Shown: piece after piece, positions 34,356-42,814 of the stretch | Position numbering within the stretch: the stretch's first letter is position 1 | Layout of the letters: every line of letters begins with the position of its first letter | Assembly: GCA_903863885.1 (NCBI GenBank) | Contig: CAIPEB010000730.1 | Span: forward strand, 1 to 45,555 | Origin: an uncultured Planctomycetaceae bacterium | GTDB taxonomy: Bacteria; Planctomycetota; Planctomycetia; Pirellulales; Pirellulaceae | Length of the DNA: 45,555 nucleotides | Direction of reading: 5' to 3' | Translations under genes and position numbers: made by a program | The notes under the pieces: model-generated | Told to the model about the DNA's origin: nothing | The model's input: the letters and a program-made list of their open reading frames with translations, nothing else | Database searches by the model: none

Positions 34356-37300
34356 TGCATCCGAATCGCGAACTCGGGACAGGCGGGCACAGTCATGATT
34401 TGTTGTTGGGGCATGTTCTGTTGTTCGGGAAGTGCCGGTGGCTGAGCTGCTTCTTTGCGGTGGTCTGCATGACCAACGTTCATGCGGTCCGGGCGGAGGC
34501 ACCGGTCGTGAAGTCCGCAGGGCTTGCGATACGGCTGGACTCGACGACAGGTTTGCCCGGGCAGATCGAGACGAGCACCGGGAGTTCCCCGCGATCCTGG
34601 CTCGACGGCCCGATCGGATTCAAGATCCGCAACGAAGTCAGTGGAGCCGTCGGGACGTGCAATGCCTCTTCCGAGTCCGCCGGGCAGCACGGCAATGTGT
34701 CGCACAGCACTCGCGCCGCGTTGCAGGGATTGCCGCTCGAGGTGGCACAGGAATGGTCGTGTGAAGGCAACGCGGTGGCTTGGTCACTCGACTTTCGCGG
34801 CGATGCGGCACGCGTGGCACACGAGTTCACGCTCGATCTGCCGATTCTCGGCGGGGCGGTCCAGGTCTTCACGCCGACGGAACGGGGGACGATGGAGGTA
34901 GCGGCCCGCCCGGATTTTCAGGGAACGCCCTATGCCGCCGTCGGCTGGGAAAATGGAGTGAGCTGGGTGTTGCCGTTATTGAGTGTCATGGATCCACGGA
35001 CGGATCAGGCGCTGACCATCGCGCTGCCGGCCGATGCCAACATCCCCCACCTGCAATTCAGCTGGCACGCAGGCAAGACGCTGCGGATTACGCTCGGGCA
35101 CCGAGGCATGGGGGGCGGACAGCCATCCCCCATCAAACTGCTTTTTTTCGCGCATGCCGCGGACTACCGGGCCGCGTTGGGGGCCTATGTCGCCGCATTC
35201 CCGCAGTACTTTCGCGCGCCGTTGCCGCGCGGCCCCTACGAAGGCACTTTCTGGTACCACCACATTCAAGATCATCCCGATCCTGTCGAGATGGCACAGC
35301 AGCGCGTGCGCTACATCTGGTCGAGCTTCTGGTTCACGTACCTTGGTGAGTACTTGCCGAACTCAGCCGAGTGGGAGCCATACACGTACGCCAAGTGGTG
35401 GAAGCTCGCCGAGAAGATGAACGATGAGAAGATCCGTGCCTTCATAAGGGAAATGCACGCGCAAGGCATCGGCACCTTTGCGTACTTCAACGTTACGGAA
35501 TTCGGCGGCGCCGGCGGCAAGACCGGAGACACGATCGAGGCAGCGCGGGTGCTGCGCGAACAGTTTGCCGATGCGCTGAACAGAGACGGAAACGGCAAAG
35601 ATATCCCGACCTGGGAAGGTGCCATGGCCATGAACCCCGGCAGCCGTTATTCGCTGTGGCCGCAATTGGAAGATCAGGTCCGTCGTCATCTGTCGCGCCT
35701 TCCGGAATTCGAGGGGTTTGTCATTGACCGATTGGACTGGGCCAGCGTTACCGACTATGGACACGACGATGGTCTGAGCATGATCGGAGATCGTCGCGTG
35801 GAGAATATGGCGCTACCGGTAGGGGAGGCCGTGCGACGCATTGCGGAGTTGTCGCACGCCGCCGGAAAACGAGTGTTCGTGAATCAGTTCTATCGCGTGG
35901 AGGTCTTGCGCGACGTGGACGGTGTTTGCCACGAAAACGACTACCTCCCGGCACTCGGATACCTGACGCCTCTGCGGCCGGCATCAGCCTGGCACCACCG
36001 CAAGTCTTATGCGGGCGACTTGCTGGCGTTTGAATCTCAACTGAAGCTGCGGCTCCAGTGGGCCCTGTTTCCGCAGATGATCGCTCATCAGTTCCCCATC
36101 TCGCAGCAGGCTCCGGACCCGCACGCCGCAGACCTCCTGGAAGTGTACGCCCCTTTGTTCGATACGTTGCTCGGCAAGGAACAGGTCCTGCTCCCCCACT
36201 GCGTCGAAGTGACGGGGAACAACGACGTGAACCTGTTCGTCAACCCAAAGGGGCACTACATTGTGCCGATCACGTCGCGTACGCGTTTCATTTCGCGAAA
36301 GTCCTCTGAGGTCGAACCGGTCACCGTCACGCTGCGCACACCGACTGCCAGGGAAATCAAATGGGCGCATGCTGTTTCGGCTGACGGTGCCAGCTACCGT
36401 GCGAAAATCGAGGTGCGGGACAAGGAGGTGTTGTTGACGGCCGAGCGACACGGCACCGCAAGCATGCTCGTGGCGGGAACTGGCGATGAGCCCGCACTGG
36501 AGAATGCGGACCAGTCGCGGTGGGCGTTGATCCGCGAGTCACTGGGGAAGACTCCGGCCTCGGCGCCCGCGTTGACCGAGCGACCGGCGGTCAAATCGGC
36601 GAGTCGGCTGCGCTGGCGGATCGCCGGCACGCACGTGGGTTCCGCCGGGCCGGTGCAGGTTGTGATCAATGGCGTGGACTCAGGCGTGATCGCGGAAAAT
36701 GAGAATCGTGCGTCGGGCGACTGGACGCCAGCGGCCCTGCCCGATCAACCGCCCAGGATCGCCCTCTCCGCTTCCGAAGAGGGCACGTGGTTTGTTCCCG
36801 AACGCCTGGAGATCTTGGCTCCGCGACCGGACGGCAGTGCCCAACGCTGGGCGGTCTGGCAGCCAAGCCTGGGGATAGCCGCTGACTCGACGCGGCAACG
36901 TCTGCTACTTCCTTCTGCGTGGAGCGTGGCCGACATTCCCGCGTCAACGGCTACGTGGTTGGATAAGGACTTGAAATCGCAGGGCCGCTGGAGAGAACGC
37001 ATCGGAGCAGCCGGCGCCTGGATTGCGGGGAGTGGCGACTCGGCAACCGGCAGAAGTTCCAGCGGGTACGAGTTCGAGGTCCTCAGCGGGACTCCCTACC
37101 GCTGGCCTGCTTCGCCTCAGGAAGATTTGCGTGTATTGGAACACCGACAGGGAACTGCGGCCGAACCCACATGTTGGTTTGCCAACGATCAGCTGCGATT
37201 CCGCATCTCGGCGCCCGACTCGCAGCCCTATCGTCTGACGCTATATGTGGTCGATTACGACCGAAATGGGCGCGCAGCGAAAGTGACCCTCAACGACGAA

Positions 37301-37450
37301 TTTGTCCCGCTTACTTCCGTCGATGTGCCGGCCAACGACACGGCGAACGGCGCTCACCTGACGTGGACCGTAACTGGAAGCGTTTACGTTGTGCTGGACA
37401 AGACCGCCGGTTTCAATGTCGTGCTGTCGGGTGTCTTTGTGGATCGATGA
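34352..37450 (+). CDS. Large secreted glycosidase-like protein of unknown family
   Basis: The protein has 1032 residues. Its ATG overlaps the stop of the UROD-like gene (ATGA). A hydrophobic stretch (WLSCFFAVVCMTNVHAVRA) after about 29 residues is the signal peptide. Residues 50-300 look like a beta-sandwich (VAQEWSCEGNAVAWSLDF, VQVFTPTERGTMEVAARPDF). Residues about 310-600 look like a TIM barrel: TFWYHHIQDHPDP, GIGTFAYFNVTEFGG, FVIDRLDWAS (Asp459, Asp462), KRVFVNQFYRVEVL and CHENDYLPALGYLTP. The C-terminal 350 residues are further beta domains, probably carbohydrate-binding. The closest type I can name is the DUF6259-like group of putative glycoside hydrolases, but I cannot assign a GH family. 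Asp459 is a candidate catalytic residue by position at the end of a barrel strand. Confidence 0.72.
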   Translation: MMHPNRELGTGGHSHDLLLGHVLLFGKCRWLSCFFAVVCMTNVHAVRAEAPVVKSAGLAIRLDSTTGLPGQIETSTGSSPRSWLDGPIGFKIRNEVSGAVGTCNASSESAGQHGNVSHSTRAALQGLPLEVAQEWSCEGNAVAWSLDFRGDAARVAHEFTLDLPILGGAVQVFTPTERGTMEVAARPDFQGTPYAAVGWENGVSWVLPLLSVMDPRTDQALTIALPADANIPHLQFSWHAGKTLRITLGHRGMGGGQPSPIKLLFFAHAADYRAALGAYVAAFPQYFRAPLPRGPYEGTFWYHHIQDHPDPVEMAQQRVRYIWSSFWFTYLGEYLPNSAEWEPYTYAKWWKLAEKMNDEKIRAFIREMHAQGIGTFAYFNVTEFGGAGGKTGDTIEAARVLREQFADALNRDGNGKDIPTWEGAMAMNPGSRYSLWPQLEDQVRRHLSRLPEFEGFVIDRLDWASVTDYGHDDGLSMIGDRRVENMALPVGEAVRRIAELSHAAGKRVFVNQFYRVEVLRDVDGVCHENDYLPALGYLTPLRPASAWHHRKSYAGDLLAFESQLKLRLQWALFPQMIAHQFPISQQAPDPHAADLLEVYAPLFDTLLGKEQVLLPHCVEVTGNNDVNLFVNPKGHYIVPITSRTRFISRKSSEVEPVTVTLRTPTAREIKWAHAVSADGASYRAKIEVRDKEVLLTAERHGTASMLVAGTGDEPALENADQSRWALIRESLGKTPASAPALTERPAVKSASRLRWRIAGTHVGSAGPVQVVINGVDSGVIAENENRASGDWTPAALPDQPPRIALSASEEGTWFVPERLEILAPRPDGSAQRWAVWQPSLGIAADSTRQRLLLPSAWSVADIPASTATWLDKDLKSQGRWRERIGAAGAWIAGSGDSATGRSSSGYEFEVLSGTPYRWPASPQEDLRVLEHRQGTAAEPTCWFANDQLRFRISAPDSQPYRLTLYVVDYDRNGRAAKVTLNDEFVPLTSVDVPANDTANGAHLTWTVTGSVYVVLDKTAGFNVVLSGVFVDR

Positions 37451-37460
37451 GTTCCGTCAG

Positions 37461-37512
37461 TCCGCGGCCATTGTCTTTTGCTGCCGTCGTTGCGCGCCGC
37501 GATGGCCGCGGA
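37461..37512. terminator. 11-bp inverted repeat between convergent genes, possible bidirectional terminator
   Basis: TCCGCGGCCAT (37461-37471) and ATGGCCGCGGA (37502-37512) are perfect complements with a 30-base spacer. They lie in the 107-base gap between two converging genes. There is no T tract on either strand, so termination is inferred from position only. Confidence 0.4.
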
Positions 37513-37557
37513 ACAACGCCGCCCGAAGTCCGGGATCCATTCGACGAGCCCCTGCAT

Positions 37558-39897
37558 TCAGCCCTCGATCAGTATCCCGACACACGCCAGGTTGCTTTCA
37601 GGCACTTCGACGGCCAACTCTACGGCGTCCTTGGTTCGCGACAGGACCGTGGCCCCTTCGATCCGGACCTTGTCCATCGGGCCCGCGAAACCGGGCAGGT
37701 CAGACATCATTATGGTGAAATGCTGCAACACGGCGGTTCTGCCTGGATTACCCGCTACCAGAAGGTATCGGCCTTCGGCCTCCGTGTCCTCGTAGAATGC
37801 AGTCGGTATCCGGACCGTCCGCAATTCGGTCAGTTCTTTCTGCAGTTCCACACCCGTCTCCGCGGCGCCGGCCAGGTAGACCCATGACCGCAGGTACACC
37901 GAATGTTCCACTACCTCGTGTTTCGGGCACGGCAGCATGCGTCCAGTCTGCAACTCACGGTGTTCGCGTCTGGCTCGCAGCGCATTGGGCATCGCTTCAC
38001 CCGCCATGCGGTACATGGCCCGGTCTGCCCACTTGTCAGAGTCTCTCATTTCATAGTAGGGCCGATCGAGGCCATTGCACATCACGGCCGATCGGCCGTA
38101 CACGGCGCCCTCGATGGCGAGGCGGACAATGTCGTCGTCGGACTCATAGGATCCCGAACCCAACAGCCTCGCATCGGCCGCCGCGATCGAATAGGGGAAG
38201 CCGGCGAGGTCACCGAAGAAGATCGGGACTTCTCGTTCGTGATAGAGGGCTTCGGTGAAGGGAATGATCCGCGAGCCCGATACGGTGGGCGACGCTGCGC
38301 CTTTGTAACCCGGCAGCCCGATCCGTTGCGCCTCGTGGCTGATCACGCCTCCGCCCGATTCACTGAGCAGGCGCTCCACCGTCAGCAGCATGCGTCGGAC
38401 TGCCACTTGGTGCTCGCGGACCACGCCTTCGCGGGCGTAGTCCGGCATTTCCTCTGCGAATGGGCAGTCGAAGTAGAATCCGCGGACGCCTCGCCGCACC
38501 ATGTCGCGGACGTTCCGTTCGATCTCTCCGAGAAAACCGGGATGGTCCGCGTGCGCGTTGTAGAGCCCGCCTCCCCACGTGAACGGTTTGCCGCGCAGAT
38601 CGCGCATTAGGCATTCTTCCAGTTCCGTCCCGATGGTTGCTTCGCTGAACATGCATGCGTGCATGTAGACGGCCGGGTGGATTTCGGCATCCAGTTGTCG
38701 TTCAATTTCGCGCACTCGCGCCAGCAGATCCTCGAAGCCGTCAGGAGCCCGGTAGGGGCCGACAGCCGACCACCCCCAGAACATCGGAGTGAATCGCCTT
38801 TGCCCGGTCGACCGGTAGAACCGCACCATGCTGCGGATGATCTCCGTCGCCGAATCGGCGGAGATCTTGTGCTTCGGATCGCCTCCCACGGGCATGCCGA
38901 CGTTCACAACGAAAGACAGGTTATCGCGGGCCCACGCTGCGGGCACGTTTCTATCCTTGAGCAGTTGAGTCGGCAGCAGGCCGCTCTGGATTGCCTGTTC
39001 CCGGTAGACTCGCAGCGCATCCCACCAGGCGTTCTCGACGTCAGATCGGCCGGGCAAATGAATGAAGCGGATGGCGGGACCAATCGAAATGCGGGTGGCT
39101 GGCCGGCCGTTGCCGGGCTTTTGTTCCGCCGGAGCGCGATAGGCCCATCCAAACTCCAACGCGCCGTCGTTTGAGCCGATCAACAACGAACCGCTCGCCG
39201 CGTTGTCCGGATCAAGATCGTGTACCACGAGGCCGAACTGCGGGGTGTGGATTGAGATCATCGGTCTGGGGCTGCATCGATTGCGGTACAGCCCATGGTT
39301 CTCTCCCTCATCCAGGAACGCCGTCGGCGCAGTCGCCAACTTCCGGTTGACGCGGTCGGCCGTGAGCCGGGTGACCGGATCCTGCACCCACTCGTCCATG
39401 CCGAATAGCACGAAGGTCTTGTCCGGCTGCGCATTGACGACCGGGGTCATGCGGAACACATGGCGAAGGTCATACACGCCGATGTTCAGGCGGCTTGTGA
39501 GATAGGTCCGTACTTCACATTGGTTCTCGCGACAGGTGTACTCGATTTCCACGTCGAAGTCGCCCTTCACCCGCTCGTCCGGAATCCGGTATCCAAGCCA
39601 ACGCTCGGTGACCGAGCCGTTCTTCAATTCGACGGTTCTCTGCCCGTCCTTCCATTCGCGACTCCAGTATCCTTCGACGCTCGGAAACGGACTGCCGATG
39701 TCGCGGGCCAGGCTGATGTAAAGCGCTCCGGTTCTGCTGCGCTCCGTGAGAATGTCGCCGGATAGCCAGGGGGTCAGTACCGAGCGAGTATCCGCGGGGG
39801 GACTCGCCGCCGACAGCGAGTTGGCGAAGGACCCGAGTGAGGCAAGTACCAGAACCGCACTGAGGGTTCCGGTGGAGAGCGGTATTCGAATTGTCAT
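37558..39897 (-). CDS. Secreted glycosidase-like protein (DUF6259-like), second in the locus
   Basis: The protein has 779 residues from ATG 39897. AAGG lies about nine bases upstream of the start, and a signal peptide (VLVLASLGSFANSLSA) follows. The frame is open to 40044, but that part is poor in coding signal. The N-terminal 300 residues are beta-rich (GYWSREWKDGQRTVELKNG, RTYLTSRLNIGVYDL). A probable TIM barrel follows: FTPMFWGWSAVGPYRAPDG, DAEIHPAVYMHACMFSEAT, VRGFYFDCPFAEEMPDYA, GGGVISHEAQRIGLPG and REVPIFFGDLAGFPYSIAA. The Asp of FYFDCPF and the Glu of ISHEA are candidate catalytic residues. The C-terminal domain is a small beta-sandwich. It is divergent from the GH36 gene with a 276-base shared promoter region, and convergent with the previous glycosidase-like gene. 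The family is not assigned with certainty. Confidence 0.72.
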   Translation of the reverse strand: MTIRIPLSTGTLSAVLVLASLGSFANSLSAASPPADTRSVLTPWLSGDILTERSRTGALYISLARDIGSPFPSVEGYWSREWKDGQRTVELKNGSVTERWLGYRIPDERVKGDFDVEIEYTCRENQCEVRTYLTSRLNIGVYDLRHVFRMTPVVNAQPDKTFVLFGMDEWVQDPVTRLTADRVNRKLATAPTAFLDEGENHGLYRNRCSPRPMISIHTPQFGLVVHDLDPDNAASGSLLIGSNDGALEFGWAYRAPAEQKPGNGRPATRISIGPAIRFIHLPGRSDVENAWWDALRVYREQAIQSGLLPTQLLKDRNVPAAWARDNLSFVVNVGMPVGGDPKHKISADSATEIIRSMVRFYRSTGQRRFTPMFWGWSAVGPYRAPDGFEDLLARVREIERQLDAEIHPAVYMHACMFSEATIGTELEECLMRDLRGKPFTWGGGLYNAHADHPGFLGEIERNVRDMVRRGVRGFYFDCPFAEEMPDYAREGVVREHQVAVRRMLLTVERLLSESGGGVISHEAQRIGLPGYKGAASPTVSGSRIIPFTEALYHEREVPIFFGDLAGFPYSIAAADARLLGSGSYESDDDIVRLAIEGAVYGRSAVMCNGLDRPYYEMRDSDKWADRAMYRMAGEAMPNALRARREHRELQTGRMLPCPKHEVVEHSVYLRSWVYLAGAAETGVELQKELTELRTVRIPTAFYEDTEAEGRYLLVAGNPGRTAVLQHFTIMMSDLPGFAGPMDKVRIEGATVLSRTKDAVELAVEVPESNLACVGILIEG

Positions 39898-40173
39898 TGC
39901 AGGAGCCTTGCACGTTCGACGTGTTTTGGGGTTGTTTCCGGGCCGTGTGACCGAGTCGATCCGGACTCGTTGTACCATCGAACTCGGTGGAGTTAAAATT
40001 CCCCCGGTACGATAGAGCGGGAGAAAGTAATGACGCTTGCCCACATTTTGAATCGCACATGGTGGAAGACATCGCGCTTCGCCGCATCATTCTGCCGACA
40101 GCCGAGTGGTCGGTTGCAGGGCCCGTGCGGATTGCGGAACCGGCACGCCTCCCGCTCGCGGCCGAATGCGTCA

Positions 40174-42666
40174 ATGCCGGCCCCATGCGTTATTGGTGGA
40201 AATGTGCTGCTTTGGATGGGCCTCGTCTTGGCCGCGATTCCCGCGGCGGCGGACGAGAAACAACAAGTCCGCGACTGGGCCGAACGGGCTTTGCTCGGCG
40301 TAACCACTCCTGTTGAACCGCAGCCGGGGTTGGAGTTGCGCAGGCAGGACTACGATGCGCTGGGGCTGGGCAAGTCATCGCGACTCGGTCCGCTGCGCAT
40401 CGGGGAAAAACGCTACGAGCACGGATTGGGAACGCACGCCGTCAGCGAGATCGTCGTGCGACTCACCGAGCCGGGCCAGCAAGTGCAGGCCGAAGTCGGC
40501 GTCGATCGAGGTTGGCCGGGCAGTGTCGTATTTGTCGTCGAAGTTCAAGGCAAAGCGGTGTTCAAGTCCGATGTGCGCCGGGAAGACTCGCCGCCACTGC
40601 CTGTGCGCGTCGATCTGAGCGGCGCTACCGAGTTCACTTTGCGCGTCCTGGACGGCGGAGACGGGCCGAGTTCGGATCATGCCAATTGGTGCGACGCAGC
40701 CGTCACTCTTGCCAGCGGCCAACAAGTCTGGTTGGATCAATCGCCTTTAACCGGAACCGGGGGCTTGTTGGCGGACCTGCCGTTCTCTTTTGTCTACGCT
40801 GGCAGACCGTCTTCCGAATTCCTGTCGTCCTGGAAACGGCAGGCCGCATCAACAATCGGAACCGACGGCCGAGAACTGCATACGATAACGTACACGGATC
40901 CGGCCACAGGGTTGCAGGCCGTGTGCGAGGCCACGCTGTTCAGTGACTTTCCCGCTGCGGAGTGGATGCTGTATTTCCACAATGCGGGCAACTCCGACAC
41001 ACCGATCATCCAGGATATTCGACCATTGGATGCGCGTGTCGCAGTGCAAAACGGCAGCGATGCCGTCCTTCATCACTCTCGGGGCAGCACCTGTGAGTCC
41101 ACGGACTTCCAGCCGCTCGTCACAAAAATCACCGCCGACACGGACATCCAGTTGGCCCCCAACGGCGGCAGGTCATCGGATGGCGTGCTGCCGTTCTTCA
41201 ATCTGCAGTGGCCACACGGCGGCCTTACGGGAGCGGTGGGCTGGTCCGGCCAATGGGCTTTGCGACTCCGCCGCTCGTCGCCCAATCAACTCGTGCTGCA
41301 AGCCGGGCAACAGACAACTCATTTCAAACTGCTGCCCAACGAAACCGTCCGCACGCCGCGCATCCTGTTGCTGATGTGGGAAGGTGAGGATCACCTGCGC
41401 GGGCATAATCTGTTCCGGCGGCTGTTGACCGCTCACTACCTGCCAAAACGAGAAGGCAAGGTCGCCATCGCTCCAACCACCTGGAATTCCTGGTTCAGCT
41501 TCAATGAAGGCAATGGCGTCAACGAAGAGAACCAGTTGGACTGGATTGCACGCACGGCCCGGAGCGGGATGGAATGTTACTGGCTTGACGCGGGCTGGTT
41601 CGAAGGCGGCTGGCCCAATGGCGTCGGCAGTTGGGTGCCCGGACCGACGCAGTTTCCGCACGGTCTCCGGCCGCTTGGCGATGCGGCCCATCGCGAGGGG
41701 ATGAAGTTTGTCCTGTGGCTGGAACCGGAACGCGTGCACCCGAACAGCCGGCTCGCCAAGGAACATCCCGAGTGGGTGTTGCACGCCGGGGCCGGTGATG
41801 GCCTGCTGAACCTCGGCGACGCCGCCGCGCGGACGTGGCTGGCGGATCATCTGTCGAAGTCCCTGCAAGAGTGGGGCGTCGACGTTCTGCGCCAGGATTT
41901 CAACATCGACCCGCTGAGATTCTGGACGGCCGCCGATGCGTCCGACCGGCAGGGAATCGCCGAAATCCGGCATGTCACCGGTCTGTATGCGCTTTGGGAC
42001 GAACTCGTGCGGCGACAACCGGGTCTGACGATCGACAATTGCGCCAGCGGTGGCCGGCGCATCGACTTGGAGACCATCAGCCGCAGCTATCCGCTGTGGC
42101 GGAGCGACACGCCGTGCGTGGGCTACAAGGCGTGGCCGGTGTGGGATCAGGTGCAGGTCGCCGGCCTGAGCCTGTACGTCCCGCAACACACCGGCGGCGT
42201 CTGGGCTCTGGATCCCTACACCTTCCGCAGCGCCGCGACGATGGGCGTGTCGATCTGCCCGGACGTGCGGGCCAAGGACTATTCGGCGGAAATGACCCAA
42301 CATGCGCTCAGCGAGTTGAAGGAGTTGCGTCCGTTGTATTTGGGCGACTACTATCCGCTGTTCGACATTAATACTGATGAGAAGGTCTGGTGTGGTTGGC
42401 AGTTCAGCCGGCCCGAATTGGGGCGTGGCTTTGCCGTGGTTCTCCGCCGTCCGCAGAGTCCGTATGTCCGGGCAGACGTCCATCTCCGCGGTCTGGATGC
42501 AGACGCACGCTACGAAGTTGAATGGCGAGCATCCTACGAGGCCAAAGACAAACGCGTGTTGACGGGGGCCGAACTCGCACAACTGCCGATCGAGATTCCC
42601 ACGGCTCCCGGGAGTATGCTGGTCATCTATCGCCAAGTCGAACTCGCTCAGACGCCTCGGCCGTAG
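40174..42666 (+). CDS. Alpha-galactosidase-like GH36 enzyme with N-terminal NPCBM domain
   Basis: The protein has 830 residues from ATG 40174, which gives a normal signal peptide (GGNVLLWMGLVLAAIPAAADE). An in-frame ATG at 40030 would add 48 basic residues before it and seems less likely. Residues about 45-190 form an NPCBM-type carbohydrate-binding domain (LRIGEKRYEHGLGTHAVSEI, SSDHANWCDAAVTL). After a beta-sandwich comes the GH36 barrel: APTTWNSWFSFNEGN, YWLDAGWFEGGWPNG, FVLWLEPERVHPNS, then VDVLRQDFN, whose Asp575 is the expected nucleophile. NCASGGRRIDLE and LWRSDTPC follow, with Asp645 the expected acid/base. The C-terminal domain is the usual beta-sandwich. It should release alpha-D-galactose in the periplasm or outside the cell. 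The next gene follows by 148 bases. Confidence 0.9.
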   Translation: MPAPCVIGGNVLLWMGLVLAAIPAAADEKQQVRDWAERALLGVTTPVEPQPGLELRRQDYDALGLGKSSRLGPLRIGEKRYEHGLGTHAVSEIVVRLTEPGQQVQAEVGVDRGWPGSVVFVVEVQGKAVFKSDVRREDSPPLPVRVDLSGATEFTLRVLDGGDGPSSDHANWCDAAVTLASGQQVWLDQSPLTGTGGLLADLPFSFVYAGRPSSEFLSSWKRQAASTIGTDGRELHTITYTDPATGLQAVCEATLFSDFPAAEWMLYFHNAGNSDTPIIQDIRPLDARVAVQNGSDAVLHHSRGSTCESTDFQPLVTKITADTDIQLAPNGGRSSDGVLPFFNLQWPHGGLTGAVGWSGQWALRLRRSSPNQLVLQAGQQTTHFKLLPNETVRTPRILLLMWEGEDHLRGHNLFRRLLTAHYLPKREGKVAIAPTTWNSWFSFNEGNGVNEENQLDWIARTARSGMECYWLDAGWFEGGWPNGVGSWVPGPTQFPHGLRPLGDAAHREGMKFVLWLEPERVHPNSRLAKEHPEWVLHAGAGDGLLNLGDAAARTWLADHLSKSLQEWGVDVLRQDFNIDPLRFWTAADASDRQGIAEIRHVTGLYALWDELVRRQPGLTIDNCASGGRRIDLETISRSYPLWRSDTPCVGYKAWPVWDQVQVAGLSLYVPQHTGGVWALDPYTFRSAATMGVSICPDVRAKDYSAEMTQHALSELKELRPLYLGDYYPLFDINTDEKVWCGWQFSRPELGRGFAVVLRRPQSPYVRADVHLRGLDADARYEVEWRASYEAKDKRVLTGAELAQLPIEIPTAPGSMLVIYRQVELAQTPRP

Positions 42667-42801
42667 GGTGGATGCCGGATGCCGGATGCGAAGTGGATGT
42701 TTGTATTCCTCCAGACTCCAGATTCCCTCCCACGAGCCACCACAGGACAAAGAACCTGTCTGCAGCGCACCCGCCGGCCGAGGCGACGAAAGACACAATC
42801 C

Positions 42802-42807
42802 AGGAGG
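42802..42807 (+). promoter_or_regulatory. Strong ribosome binding site of the GH106-like gene
   Basis: AGGAGG is spaced seven bases from ATG 42815. It fixes the start of the last gene, which is otherwise open to the right end of the window. Confidence 0.8.
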
Positions 42808-42814
42808 CGTAATC

